Made by a program: the position numbers and the translations under genes. Below are positions 8,810-16,119 of a stretch of DNA of 41,089 nt, piece after piece. The stretch lies in the NCBI GenBank assembly GCA_014376345.1, contig JACMRS010000185.1, forward strand, positions 1 through 41,089. The letters run 5' to 3'. This DNA comes from Bacteroidia bacterium (GTDB lineage: Bacteria > Bacteroidota > Bacteroidia > NS11-12g > UBA955). The stretch's first letter is position 1. Each line of letters starts with the position of its first letter. The notes beneath the pieces were generated by a model. The model was not told where the DNA came from. It saw nothing but the letters and a program-made list of their open reading frames with translations, and did not search any database.

Positions 8810-8839
8810 ATTTCAGGAGTGTTTCCGGTTTCTTACCCA

Positions 8840-9715
8840 TTAACCTACGACTTTATGTTTCAGCAACTGCAACAAATAATCACCATAACCGCTTTTTTTC
8901 AATGGAGTAGCGATTACTCTTAACTGATCATCGTTGATAAATCCCATCTGCCACGCTACTTCCTCGATACACCCTACTTTCAATCCCTGACGCTCTTCTA
9001 TCACCTGAACAAATTGTCCGGCTTGCATCAAACTGGCAAACGTTCCTGTGTCGAGCCAAGCAGTGCCTCTGTTCAGAATGCCGACTTTCAACTCACCCAT
9101 CTTAAGATATTCTTTATTGACATCGGTGATTTCGTATTCTCCTCTGTGACTGGGTTCTAAAGCTTTGGCAATGCCGACAACACGGTTGTCGTAAAAATAT
9201 AAACCGGGAACAGCAAAATTGGATTTTGGGTTGGCAGGTTTTTCTTCGATACTAACTGCATTATTGTCTTTGTCAAATTCAACCACGCCGTAACGCTCAG
9301 GATCGGAAACATGGTAGGCGAATACGACTCCGCCAACAGGGTCGGCATTGTCTGTAAGAAGCTTCTGAATGGATGCCCCAAAGAAAATATTGTCTCCAAG
9401 TATTAACGCAACTTTATCGTTGCCGATAAATTTCTCGCCAATTACAAAAGCCTGCGCCAAACCGTTAGGCACCGACTGCTCAGCATAAGAAAACTGACAT
9501 CCCAGCACGCTGCCATCTCCTAAAAGACTTTTAAAATGAGGTAAATCATGCGGCGTTGAAATAATCAGGATTTCATTAATTCCCGCCATCATCAGCACTG
9601 ACAAAGGATAATAAATCATTGGCTTGTCGTAAACAGGCATCATTTGCTTGCTCATAGCAAGCGTCAACGGGTGTAAACGTGTGCCGGATCCCCCGGCGAG
9701 AATAATTCCTTTCAT
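8840..9715 (-). CDS. rfbA: Glucose-1-phosphate thymidylyltransferase
   Basis: A 291-residue enzyme at the normal length for RfbA/RmlA. It joins dTTP and glucose-1-phosphate to make dTDP-glucose, the first step toward dTDP-rhamnose and related sugars of surface polysaccharides. The nucleotide-binding loop GGSGTRLHP (residues 8-16), the K in SKQMMPVYDKPMIYYPL, the metal-binding LGDNIF and the sugar-binding EEKP and WLDTGT motifs are all present. The start is ATG at 9715. rfbB lies in the same direction about 0.9 kb upstream with an unrelated lipoprotein gene between them. rfbC and rfbD are not in the window. Confidence 0.95.
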   Translation of the reverse strand: MKGIILAGGSGTRLHPLTLAMSKQMMPVYDKPMIYYPLSVLMMAGINEILIISTPHDLPHFKSLLGDGSVLGCQFSYAEQSVPNGLAQAFVIGEKFIGNDKVALILGDNIFFGASIQKLLTDNADPVGGVVFAYHVSDPERYGVVEFDKDNNAVSIEEKPANPKSNFAVPGLYFYDNRVVGIAKALEPSHRGEYEITDVNKEYLKMGELKVGILNRGTAWLDTGTFASLMQAGQFVQVIEERQGLKVGCIEEVAWQMGFINDDQLRVIATPLKKSGYGDYLLQLLKHKVVG

Positions 9716-9891
9716 GTTTTATTTAATTTCTGATGAGGTGTTTCATTTGTTTTCATAAATATCCGGATGCCAGATGAATGATCATTTTAACTGAATTTTC
9801 ATTTTACCTGAATCTGAAATTTCTACGAAGATATAAATTTCCTTTAAACACCAAACAAGCTTTTCGCTCAAGGGCATGATTTTATGATAAC

Positions 9892-10518
9892 TTACAGTTT
9901 CTTGTTAATTTTCACTGTAACCGTTTTATTTATGTAATCACCTTGGTCTTCGTTAAAATATTCAATTCGAAACCTGAATTTAGTATTATCAACTTTAGTG
10001 ATCAGATTTTTATAGCTGTCTTGTTCATATCTGTTATTTTGTGCAAGCCTTACCCATTTACCATTATAATAAGACATAATATAAATATTAACATGTGTTC
10101 CAATAAACCATCCCGTTTGAAAGATAATTTCATTTATGCCATCACCATCCAGATCTTTTGTTTTTTCGACAAATCCCCATATTGAATTTTCGATAGTAAA
10201 TTCAGGTAGCTTACATGAAAATCTGACCCTGTTATAATCGAAATTATCCACAAATCCTTCAAACATTGAATCTGATGTTATTGATGTATCACTGTATCCA
10301 TAATAAGGCGGATAATAAATAAAAGCAGTATCACTGATTTTATCGTTATTGATGTCACCTAAAATAAATGGTCTCCATTCACCCGCAACCAGAAATTTCT
10401 CATTCTTTTTCTTAATAGTAATTGTATCCTTAACAGAAATTGTTTTAGCTTTATCTGTAGGACTGTTACAACAATTAAGACTTAATAAAACAAACGAAGT
10501 GAGAAAGTAGTGTTTCAA
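9892..10518 (-). CDS. Putative lipoprotein with FG-GAP/VCBS-like Asp loop, function unknown
   Basis: A 208-residue exported protein. The first 17 residues form a signal sequence ending in Cys-Cys (FVLLSLNCC). The lipobox is imperfect (Asn before Cys), so lipidation is likely but not certain. A DLDGDGINEI segment at about 115-125 looks like the Asp-rich calcium loop of FG-GAP/VCBS repeats, and GDINNDKISDTAF near 50-65 is a second, looser one. Together they suggest a small beta-rich extracellular or periplasmic domain. It sits between rfbB and rfbA but shows no link to sugar nucleotide synthesis and looks like an insertion between them. I do not recognise a specific family. Confidence 0.7.
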   Translation of the reverse strand: MKHYFLTSFVLLSLNCCNSPTDKAKTISVKDTITIKKKNEKFLVAGEWRPFILGDINNDKISDTAFIYYPPYYGYSDTSITSDSMFEGFVDNFDYNRVRFSCKLPEFTIENSIWGFVEKTKDLDGDGINEIIFQTGWFIGTHVNIYIMSYYNGKWVRLAQNNRYEQDSYKNLITKVDNTKFRFRIEYFNEDQGDYINKTVTVKINKKL

Positions 10519-10612
10519 ATTCTGCTGGCCTAATTTAATAATTATGTTTTATTGCTTAAAATGTCTTTTAAATCTTATCCGGTTTGCAACTTGCTTTAGA
10601 ATGTTTTAAAAA

Positions 10613-11668
10613 TTATTTCCCCTCACCATACATCTCCTGATAATAATCTTTATAAGCACCACTTGTTACATGCTCCAGCCACTCCGAATTTTCAAGATAC
10701 CAATCTACTGTTTTTTCTAAACCTTCTTCAAATGTTACAGATGGTTTCCAGCCTAATTCCTGCATTAGTTTTCCTGAATCAATAGCATACCTGAAATCAT
10801 GACCGGCTCTGTCGGTAACATAAGAAATTAACTTCTCAGATTCACCCGAACTTCTGCCGAGTTTCCTGTCCATAATACCACAAAGTAATTTTACCAGATC
10901 AAGATTTTTCCACTCGTTGTTGCCACCGATATTATAAGTTTCTCCAACCTTCCCTTCATGAAAAATTAAGTCAATAGCCTTTGCATGGTCCTCTACAAAT
11001 AGCCAGTCACGCACATTTTCACCTTTGCCATAAACCGGCAACGGTCTGTTATTTTTAATATTATTTATGAATAAGGGAATCAGTTTTTCAGGAAAATGAT
11101 GCGACCCGTAATTATTAGAACAGTTGGAAATCTTAACAGGCAAACCATAAGTTTCATGATAGGCGCGAACGAAATGATCACTCGATGCTTTTGAGGCTGA
11201 GTAAGGCGAGTTAGGACTGTAAGAAGTACTTTCAGTAAACTTTCCCGAATCGCCCAGCGTGCCATAAACCTCATCTGTACTCACATGATAAAATATAAAA
11301 TCAGGATTTGTTTTATACAATTCTTTTGCTGCATTCAACAAATTGACAGTACCGATTACATTTGTCATTACAAATTCCAAAGGATTTGTAATGCTGCGGT
11401 CTACATGACTTTCAGCAGCAAGATGCACCACACCGTCAAATTTTTCTTCAGCAAAAAGCTTCGAAATAAATGCAGCATCAGTAATGTCTCCATGCACAAA
11501 TCTGTAATTTTTATTGTGATCAATGTCTTTCAAATTTTCAAGATTGCCGGCATACGTCAGCTTATCAAGATTTACAATTGTATCTCCAGGGTGTTCAGTA
11601 ATAAAACGTCTCACAAAATGTGAACCGATAAATCCTGCACCACCAGTTATTAATATTTTACGAGACAT
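10613..11668 (-). CDS. rfbB: dTDP-glucose 4,6-dehydratase
   Basis: A 351-residue short-chain dehydrogenase of the RfbB/RmlB type. It converts dTDP-glucose to dTDP-4-keto-6-deoxyglucose using bound NAD. The Rossmann loop GGAGFIGSHF (9-18), HLAAESHVDRSI, the catalytic STDEVYGTL stretch and the YSASKASSDHFVRA Tyr-x-x-x-Lys motif are all visible, as is the late NNYGSHHFPEKLIP motif. It starts one base after the stop of the FKBP gene's reading direction partner, so it probably belongs to the nrnA-FKBP-rfbB transcript. Its product feeds dTDP-sugar synthesis started by RfbA. Confidence 0.95.
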   Translation of the reverse strand: MSRKILITGGAGFIGSHFVRRFITEHPGDTIVNLDKLTYAGNLENLKDIDHNKNYRFVHGDITDAAFISKLFAEEKFDGVVHLAAESHVDRSITNPLEFVMTNVIGTVNLLNAAKELYKTNPDFIFYHVSTDEVYGTLGDSGKFTESTSYSPNSPYSASKASSDHFVRAYHETYGLPVKISNCSNNYGSHHFPEKLIPLFINNIKNNRPLPVYGKGENVRDWLFVEDHAKAIDLIFHEGKVGETYNIGGNNEWKNLDLVKLLCGIMDRKLGRSSGESEKLISYVTDRAGHDFRYAIDSGKLMQELGWKPSVTFEEGLEKTVDWYLENSEWLEHVTSGAYKDYYQEMYGEGK

Positions 11669-11669
11669 T

Positions 11670-12539
11670 TTATTTGACTTTAAGAATATTCATTTCATAA
11701 ATTAATGTTGATTCAGGTGGTACAATGCCCTCAACGCCATTGCTGCCAAAACCCTGATCAAAAGGCAGTATAAACTGACCCTTTTCGCCTGCACGCATTT
11801 TCATCAGCATCGCATTTAAACCAATCGGCAGTTTTTGTTTTCCAACTTCAATAATAACACTTTTACCCGAACTGTAAGTGTTCACAAACTCAACCTCATC
11901 AAGCAGTTTGCCGATGCAATGAAACTCAACTGTATCACCTTCCTGAATAAATGGCTTGTCTGTTTTCTGAATAATATTGTACATAATCCCAGTTGCAGTA
12001 TCAGTCTTCATTACCAGGTAACTATTCTTTTTCAGATAGTCGTTGATGTTGTCAATTTCATTCTGATAACGCTTAAGTTTTTCCTGATTATAAATAGCCT
12101 CAGCTTCAAGTGGTGTCAGTATTGCAACAGTTTTAATTACGATTTTAATGTCACTACCCGGTTTGATAAAAGCAGGCAAAGTTTCTTTTTTAGTGACGGT
12201 GTAAAACGAATCTGCAGATACCATAAAACGCGCACTGTCGCCAGGACTCAACATGCCCAGAGCCTCCATAAAATCACCACCTTTATGAGTAGGATTGTTA
12301 AGGATAAGTATGGCAGGCGATTTGCCGAAATTTGAAAATACCAGTGAATCATTGCTCGTACTGATGCTGTAAAAACACTGAACAATATCACTCTTTACAG
12401 GCAGTTTTTGATTGTCAGAATGTTTCAGCACTTTAAAGCGCAAGCCACTTTCCGTTTTACCATAATTATTACAGGAAATAAGACCTGTTATCAGCAGAGT
12501 TAGTGAAGCTAAAAGTATCAGTTTAAAACCTGTTTTCAT
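11670..12539 (-). CDS. FKBP-type peptidyl-prolyl isomerase lipoprotein
   Basis: A 289-residue lipoprotein (signal with LLITGLISC, Cys near residue 23). The C-terminal half (about 175-289) is a recognisable FKBP domain: EGDTVEFHCIGKLLDEVEF, IEVGKQKLPIGLNAMLMKM, GEKGQFILPFDQGFGSNG and IPPESTLIYEM-like VPPESTLIYEMNIL. The N-terminal half (about 35-145) resembles a second, degenerate FKBP-like domain (SGLRFKVL, GDFMEALGMLSPGDSARFMV). It should help fold envelope proteins. Its ATG overlaps the nrnA stop codon in an ATGA arrangement, which implies translational coupling. rfbB begins immediately downstream. Confidence 0.88.
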   Translation of the reverse strand: MKTGFKLILLASLTLLITGLISCNNYGKTESGLRFKVLKHSDNQKLPVKSDIVQCFYSISTSNDSLVFSNFGKSPAILILNNPTHKGGDFMEALGMLSPGDSARFMVSADSFYTVTKKETLPAFIKPGSDIKIVIKTVAILTPLEAEAIYNQEKLKRYQNEIDNINDYLKKNSYLVMKTDTATGIMYNIIQKTDKPFIQEGDTVEFHCIGKLLDEVEFVNTYSSGKSVIIEVGKQKLPIGLNAMLMKMRAGEKGQFILPFDQGFGSNGVEGIVPPESTLIYEMNILKVK

Positions 12540-13579
12540 GATGTTAATTCTTTAATATGTAAAGGAAGTACTTTTTTAAATCTTGCAACTGTCTCTTCCA
12601 GAGTTTCAGTACTGCTGCCGCCTGCAGCGTTAATATGACCACCACCATTAAAGTGAAGTCTTGCAAATTCATTCACATTAAAAGTACCTTTCGATCTGAA
12701 ACTCATTTTCACCAGTTTGCCCCTATCAATTATCAGAACCGCCAGCCTGATGCCGTTAACTCCAAGACCGAAATTAACAAGTCCCTCAGTATCACCTGTC
12801 TGACTTTCATATTCCTTCAGCTCATCGCTTGTAATCGTTATCAGTGCAGTGTTGTAGGAGCGCATTATCTCCAGTTTTTTACTTAAAGCATAGCCGATAA
12901 AGCGCACCCTGTTTTCAGTAAAACTATCAAAAAGGCGTTCCTGAATATCAACATGATCCACACCCAGCGAGATTAGTTCAGCCGCAATTTTATGTGTTTC
13001 GGCTGTACAGTTGCTGAATTTAAAAGAGCCGGTATCCGTCATAATACCTGTATACAAACAGCTCGCAATCTCTTTATTCATCAGGTTTTTAAGTCCCGAC
13101 TTATCAATCAGTCTGAAAATAAGTTCACACGTACTGCTTGCTTTAGGATCCCAGAAACTCAGGTGTTCAAATTTCTGAGGAAGTTGGTGGTGGTCTACCA
13201 AAATTAATTTCGCCGTACTCTCTTTCACCCGCTCACCCATTTCGTTAATGCGACTCAGGTTATTAAAATCCAGGCAGAAAATATAGTTAGCTTCCGCGAT
13301 CAGTTTATTTCCAACAACTTCATTTCCCTCATAAATAATGACAGATTCGTTACCCTTCATCCAGGAAAGAAAAGCAGGGTAGTCGGTAGGAGTGAGCACC
13401 TGCGAAGGAATGCCCGCAGCTTTCAGAAATAAGTGTAACCCCAGCGAAGAGCCCATAGCATCTCCATCCGGTTTATGGTGAGTGGTAATCACAATTTTAA
13501 CATTTTCCCCCGCCTGTTTAAGTTCAGCGAGTAATATAGCAGCCTGTTCCATTCTTGTATTTACTGCAAAAATGGTCAA
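12536..13579 (-). CDS. nrnA: DHH/DHHA1 phosphoesterase, NrnA-like oligoribonuclease/pAp phosphatase
   Basis: A 347-residue cytoplasmic DHH-family phosphoesterase. The N-terminal metal-binding motifs are present: HHKPDGDAMGSSLGL (His/Asp ligands), the Asp in FCLDFNNLSR, DHH in LILVDHHQLP, and a later TGIMTDTGSF. The C-terminal DHHA1 domain ends with GGGHINAAGGSS. NrnA enzymes degrade short RNA (2-5 nt) and pAp. An internal Met at residue 10 (ATG 13552) is an alternative start that fits the family N terminus slightly better. Its last codons overlap the FKBP gene start. Confidence 0.92.
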   Translation of the reverse strand: MTIFAVNTRMEQAAILLAELKQAGENVKIVITTHHKPDGDAMGSSLGLHLFLKAAGIPSQVLTPTDYPAFLSWMKGNESVIIYEGNEVVGNKLIAEANYIFCLDFNNLSRINEMGERVKESTAKLILVDHHQLPQKFEHLSFWDPKASSTCELIFRLIDKSGLKNLMNKEIASCLYTGIMTDTGSFKFSNCTAETHKIAAELISLGVDHVDIQERLFDSFTENRVRFIGYALSKKLEIMRSYNTALITITSDELKEYESQTGDTEGLVNFGLGVNGIRLAVLIIDRGKLVKMSFRSKGTFNVNEFARLHFNGGGHINAAGGSSTETLEETVARFKKVLPLHIKELTS

Positions 13580-13612
13580 AAAAGGGCAATAATCAAATGA
13601 ATAGTTCGGAAA

Positions 13613-13678
13613 GAAATTACGAATTGAGGGAGAATTAATGAAATTACGAATTACGGAATTATGAATTAAGAATTGAGG
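13613..13678. repeat. ATTCGTAATT-type repeat block 1 (inverted relative to blocks 2-4)
   Basis: The block is built of AATTACGAATTACGGAATT-like words. Its 20-nt core 13642-13661 is the exact reverse complement of 14353-14372, so blocks 1 and 3 form an inverted repeat that brackets the broken S23 gene. It lies between the nrnA start and the S23 gene. Confidence 0.75.
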
Positions 13679-13700
13679 CTGATTAATATTGAATTGACAA

Positions 13701-14061
13701 CTACAAATTTCGTGCTTTGATGGTTCTTTGGCTACTTCCTGTTATTTTTTGAAGTACCAATACATCGTTTAATAAACTTTCACTTTGATCATAAGATAAA
13801 TAGCCGGTATCTATCAATAATCGAATCCAGTAATGTGTTTCTCTGGTTTCTTTGTATGAAATAGTTAGTTTAGCAAAAAAATCCTTTTCACTTTGTCCAC
13901 CAATTGCCTCTTCAACATTTGCACCTATTGAAGTCCCGCATCTCAGCAATTGTTTGCTTAAGTTAAATTCTCTTTTTTCATCACACAAATACTGATATAC
14001 TTTAACAATACGAACTGCAAATGCATAGCTTTTCTGTTGAATAAGATTGTTTTTTTTTCAT
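13701..14061 (-). pseudogene. Four-helix bundle (S23/23S rRNA intervening-sequence) protein, frameshifted at poly(A)9
   Basis: The intact part (TTG 13988 to 13701, 95 codons) matches the S23/four-helix-bundle family: CDEKREFNLSKQLLR, GTSIGANVEEAIGGQSEKDF, AKLTISYKETRETHYWIRLL. The missing first helix is encoded just upstream in the same frame and reads ...NLIQQKSYAFAVRIVKVYQY. The ATG that should start it (14059-14061) is followed by nine A (plus coordinates 14050-14058) and is out of frame by one base. With eight A it would give a 119-residue protein, the normal family length. As written, the ATG frame ends after about 19 codons. So this is a pseudogene, a phase-variable gene or a homopolymer sequencing error. 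The TTG at 13988 could give a shortened product. It is bracketed by inverted repeats. Confidence 0.8.
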
Positions 14062-14370
14062 AGGTATTGAGGTTAAATGTCCTACTTGCAGATCTTAAAG
14101 TATCCATTGCAGGTACTATTAATACAAATATAATCACTTTTTAAATCAAATTAAATTCATGATTATTTTCTTCATTCATAATTCTGTAATTCATGATTCA
14201 GTAACCCATTCGTAATTCGTAATTAAATCCCCCTCACCAACTAGTTTTATTCAGTTGTAAATTAATTCCTTCGCCATGCTTTTAATTAAGGGCAGGCCTT
14301 CAGAATAACAAGGCTCTAGAAGATAAATCAGAAATTTTTCATTCGTAATTTGTAATTCCGTAATTCGTAA
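14062..14370. other. Non-coding stretch with repeat blocks
   Basis: These 309 nt lie between the S23 pseudogene start and the stop of the nuclease-like gene. They contain two ATTCGTAATT-type blocks (14171-14230 and 14339-14372) and otherwise AT-rich sequence with no convincing frame, RNA gene or terminator. Confidence 0.6.
14171..14230. repeat. ATTCGTAATT-type repeat block 2
   Basis: The words ATTCATAATTCTGTAATT and ATTCGTAATTCGTAATT are followed by AAATCCCCCTC. The end matches block 3 in direct orientation (CGTAATTCGTAATTAAAT then a C-rich tail). Confidence 0.7.
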
Positions 14371-14372
14371 TT
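14339..14372. repeat. ATTCGTAATT-type repeat block 3, overlaps a stop codon
   Basis: ATTCGTAATTTGTAATTCCG followed by TAATTCGTAATT. Positions 14353-14372 are the perfect reverse complement of 13642-13661. The block overlaps the stop codon of the nuclease-like gene (14371-14373), so the repeat was probably laid down exactly at that gene's end. Confidence 0.75.
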
Positions 14373-15135
14373 AAATTCCCTCCCCAACAGCCTTCAAAAC
14401 CTCTTTCACTTTTAATAAATCTGCTTCTGGGTTGCGGACGATTTTATGCTGATTGTCATTTTTGAACAAGTCGTACGATATAGATATTAGTTTTATGCCA
14501 TGTAATGGCAATTCTGTAGCTCTTCGTTGATCGTAGATAAGGCGCTGTTCTCCTCTGTGTACACCGCTGACTGTTGTTACATCCTGTTTATCGAAAATGG
14601 CGTGAGAAACAGTGTGTTGCGATTCTTTATACTCTATCACCAATTGGTAACTTGGGTAATAAGCATCAACCGGCAATTTGGTTCTCGAAAAACCATCTTT
14701 ATGCAAATCTCCTAAAAGAAAATCAAAACGTTTCTGACGCTCAGCCTTTTCTCCTAATACCTTATCACACAGATCCAGGACGTAGGTTTCATCACTCTGT
14801 AAACGCATTTGATTGGCGGTTTCCTTTTTAACAGAAACCTGCTCTTTGTAAAAGGTAGTAGGGGCAGATTCATTTTTAGGAATAAAATACCAATATGTAT
14901 TGGCCTCTTTGCGCTCCGCATGCAAGAATGGAATGAGTGACAGCTGATCGTCACTGTCTAATTCTCTAAGAACATCACGAAGAGGTTTTCCGTTTTTATG
15001 GTCTTTTTTAAAGATACCCGCTTTAATAAATTCCGGCATCAGTTCTTTAGCCGGCACAATTTTAAGTCCAGAGTTGTTAACGAAAAATGCTTCAATAGCG
15101 TTGTTAATATTTTGTATTATTGATTTGTCTGTCAT
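14371..15135 (-). CDS. Putative winged-helix plus PD-(D/E)XK-like nuclease protein
   Basis: A 254-residue protein with no signal peptide. The N-terminal part (about 5-85) looks like a winged-helix/HARE-type domain: two helices, then KPLRDVLRELDSDDQLSLIP and a beta hairpin ending TYWYFIP. The C-terminal part (about 115-230) carries a pattern fitting the PD-(D/E)XK nuclease fold: LPVDAYYP (D157), then VIEYKESQH (E168, K170), with conserved-looking HRGEQRLIYDQRR (R204/R205) and ISISYDLF strands after it. It could therefore be a DNA-cutting enzyme such as an orphan restriction or repair nuclease. No methyltransferase or helicase is adjacent. The function is inferred from motif spacing only. Its stop overlaps a dispersed repeat. 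Confidence 0.6.
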   Translation of the reverse strand: MTDKSIIQNINNAIEAFFVNNSGLKIVPAKELMPEFIKAGIFKKDHKNGKPLRDVLRELDSDDQLSLIPFLHAERKEANTYWYFIPKNESAPTTFYKEQVSVKKETANQMRLQSDETYVLDLCDKVLGEKAERQKRFDFLLGDLHKDGFSRTKLPVDAYYPSYQLVIEYKESQHTVSHAIFDKQDVTTVSGVHRGEQRLIYDQRRATELPLHGIKLISISYDLFKNDNQHKIVRNPEADLLKVKEVLKAVGEGI

Positions 15136-15190
15136 TGTTTTTTTTTAAAGTGAACCCTCGCAGTTCACCTCTGTATTTGCAATCCTGTAA

Positions 15191-15616
15191 TTACTTAATA
15201 TAATTAGGAGATTCGCACATTTGCCAATACTCAACGATGGTTTTTAAAACATTTTTTAAACCCTCCATACTTGTTGGTTTTACAAAGAAACCTTGAATTG
15301 ATTTAGAGTATGCATCAATAACAGCTTCTTGCTCTGCGCTTGTAGTAAAAAATAAATATGGAATAGTTTTGATACGGATATCCTCATTTTCATGAATCTG
15401 ATTTCTTAGTTCCATACCATTAAGTTTAGGCATATTGATGTCTGAAAAAACGATAAAAGGCTCAGTTGTTTTTGCAGTCAGGTAAGCGAGCGCTTCTTGT
15501 CCGTCATTAAAAAAAACAATTTCATTTTTGTAATTGAGTTCTTTAAATACTTCGCTAAACATTTCCTGATCATCAGAGTCATCTTCAACAATAATAATTG
15601 CACCTTTTTTATTCAT
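15191..15616 (-). CDS. Single-domain response regulator (receiver)
   Basis: A 141-residue protein that is only a CheY-like receiver. It shows the acidic pocket E11/D12/D13 (IIIVEDDSDD), phosphoacceptor D59 in FSDINMPKLNGMEL, T91/T92 in FFTTSAE and K113 in FFVKPTS. It has no output domain, so it should act through a protein partner or as a phosphate relay. It lies downstream of the five-gene signalling operon in the same direction but is separated from it by the antitoxin-like gene and repeats. A -7 element at 15639-15646 suggests its own promoter. Confidence 0.9.
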   Translation of the reverse strand: MNKKGAIIIVEDDSDDQEMFSEVFKELNYKNEIVFFNDGQEALAYLTAKTTEPFIVFSDINMPKLNGMELRNQIHENEDIRIKTIPYLFFTTSAEQEAVIDAYSKSIQGFFVKPTSMEGLKNVLKTIVEYWQMCESPNYIK

Positions 15617-15638
15617 TTTTATTTTATTTTTTAATTTA

Positions 15639-15646
15639 CAAATGTA
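15639..15646 (-). promoter_or_regulatory. -7 element (TACATTTG) upstream of receiver gene
   Basis: On the minus strand TACATTTG exactly fits TAnnTTTG, 23 nt before the ATG at 15616. The best -33-like word (CTTG, 15670-15673) is 23 nt further upstream, longer than the usual 19, so the promoter call is tentative. Confidence 0.35.
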
Positions 15647-15724
15647 TGCTTATAAAATCATTTAATACTCAAGTAAATGTGCGGTTAAATGGGGTTGTAA
15701 GGTGAAATCTAGCGTTTCAAGCCA

Positions 15725-16024
15725 TTATAAAAAAGTAAGTCCGATTGTTTTATTTAATCCAAGTTCAAAAATTCTGATTAATGTAGACAATTGAATATTG
15801 CCTTTTGCATTTTCTATTTTAGAAATATAACTTTTTTTGGTGCCAGTTTTTTCTGCAAGTTGTTCCTGAATTAAATTTGCTTTTTTTCTTGCTTCTTTTA
15901 GCATTTCACTGATAATAAACATTTGGGAATTCTCTTCGTATTTATATCTCTTTTCAGTTCCTGTTTTTCCGTTTTCAACTTTAATGAGTTGATCAAATGT
16001 GTTTATGTTATCGTACTTTTTCAT
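15725..16024 (-). CDS. XRE-family HTH protein, HigA-like antitoxin without an adjacent toxin
   Basis: A 99-residue protein. The N-terminal segment (KYDNINTFDQL, GTEKRYKYEENSQMFIISEML) followed by a classic XRE helix-turn-helix (EARKKANLIQEQLAEKTGTK and SYISKIENAKGNIQLSTLIR, about residues 40-90) is the layout of Bacteroidota HigA-type antitoxins that pair with RelE/HigB toxins. The toxin gene normally lies directly upstream in the same direction. Here that space (16025-16119) is a repeat block with no toxin frame. It may be a solitary regulator or the remnant of a toxin-antitoxin pair. DNA binding is confident; the antitoxin role is inferred. Confidence 0.8.
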   Translation of the reverse strand: MKKYDNINTFDQLIKVENGKTGTEKRYKYEENSQMFIISEMLKEARKKANLIQEQLAEKTGTKKSYISKIENAKGNIQLSTLIRIFELGLNKTIGLTFL

Positions 16025-16080
16025 GTTTTTTTTAAAGAGTTACGTTTTAAAAAATGAGACCAAATCATAATTTGTATCCC

Positions 16081-16117
16081 CTAATTCGTAATCTGTAATT
16101 CCCTAATTCGTAATTCT
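16081..16117. repeat. ATTCGTAATT-type repeat block 4
   Basis: CTAATTCGTAATCTGTAATT followed by CCCTAATTCGTAATT, in the same orientation as blocks 2 and 3. It sits directly at the 3' end of the receiver gene 16120-16521, as block 3 sits at the 3' end of the nuclease-like gene. Confidence 0.7.
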
Positions 16118-16119
16118 TT

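Larger units (their letters stand above)
8523..8839. other. Non-coding region made mostly of hairpin repeats
   Basis: This 317-nt gap between the GT9 gene and rfbA (convergent) holds two direct copies of a three-hairpin repeat (8558-8669 and 8688-8809) and no credible coding frame. No clear T-tract terminator was found, so the hairpins may serve both convergent genes as transcript ends. Confidence 0.7.

Noticed and set aside
13701..13988. The 95-codon TTG frame as a complete S23 gene
   Set aside because: The conserved first helix is encoded upstream in the same frame and needs the ATG beyond the poly(A) tract, so the short form is probably not the native protein.
13701..14061. Intervening sequence within an rRNA gene
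   Set aside because: No 23S rRNA sequence surrounds the S23-type gene here; it lies between protein genes.
16025..16119. A HigB-like toxin gene upstream of the antitoxin
   Set aside because: The space is under 100 nt and mostly repeat words; no frame resembles a RelE-type toxin.
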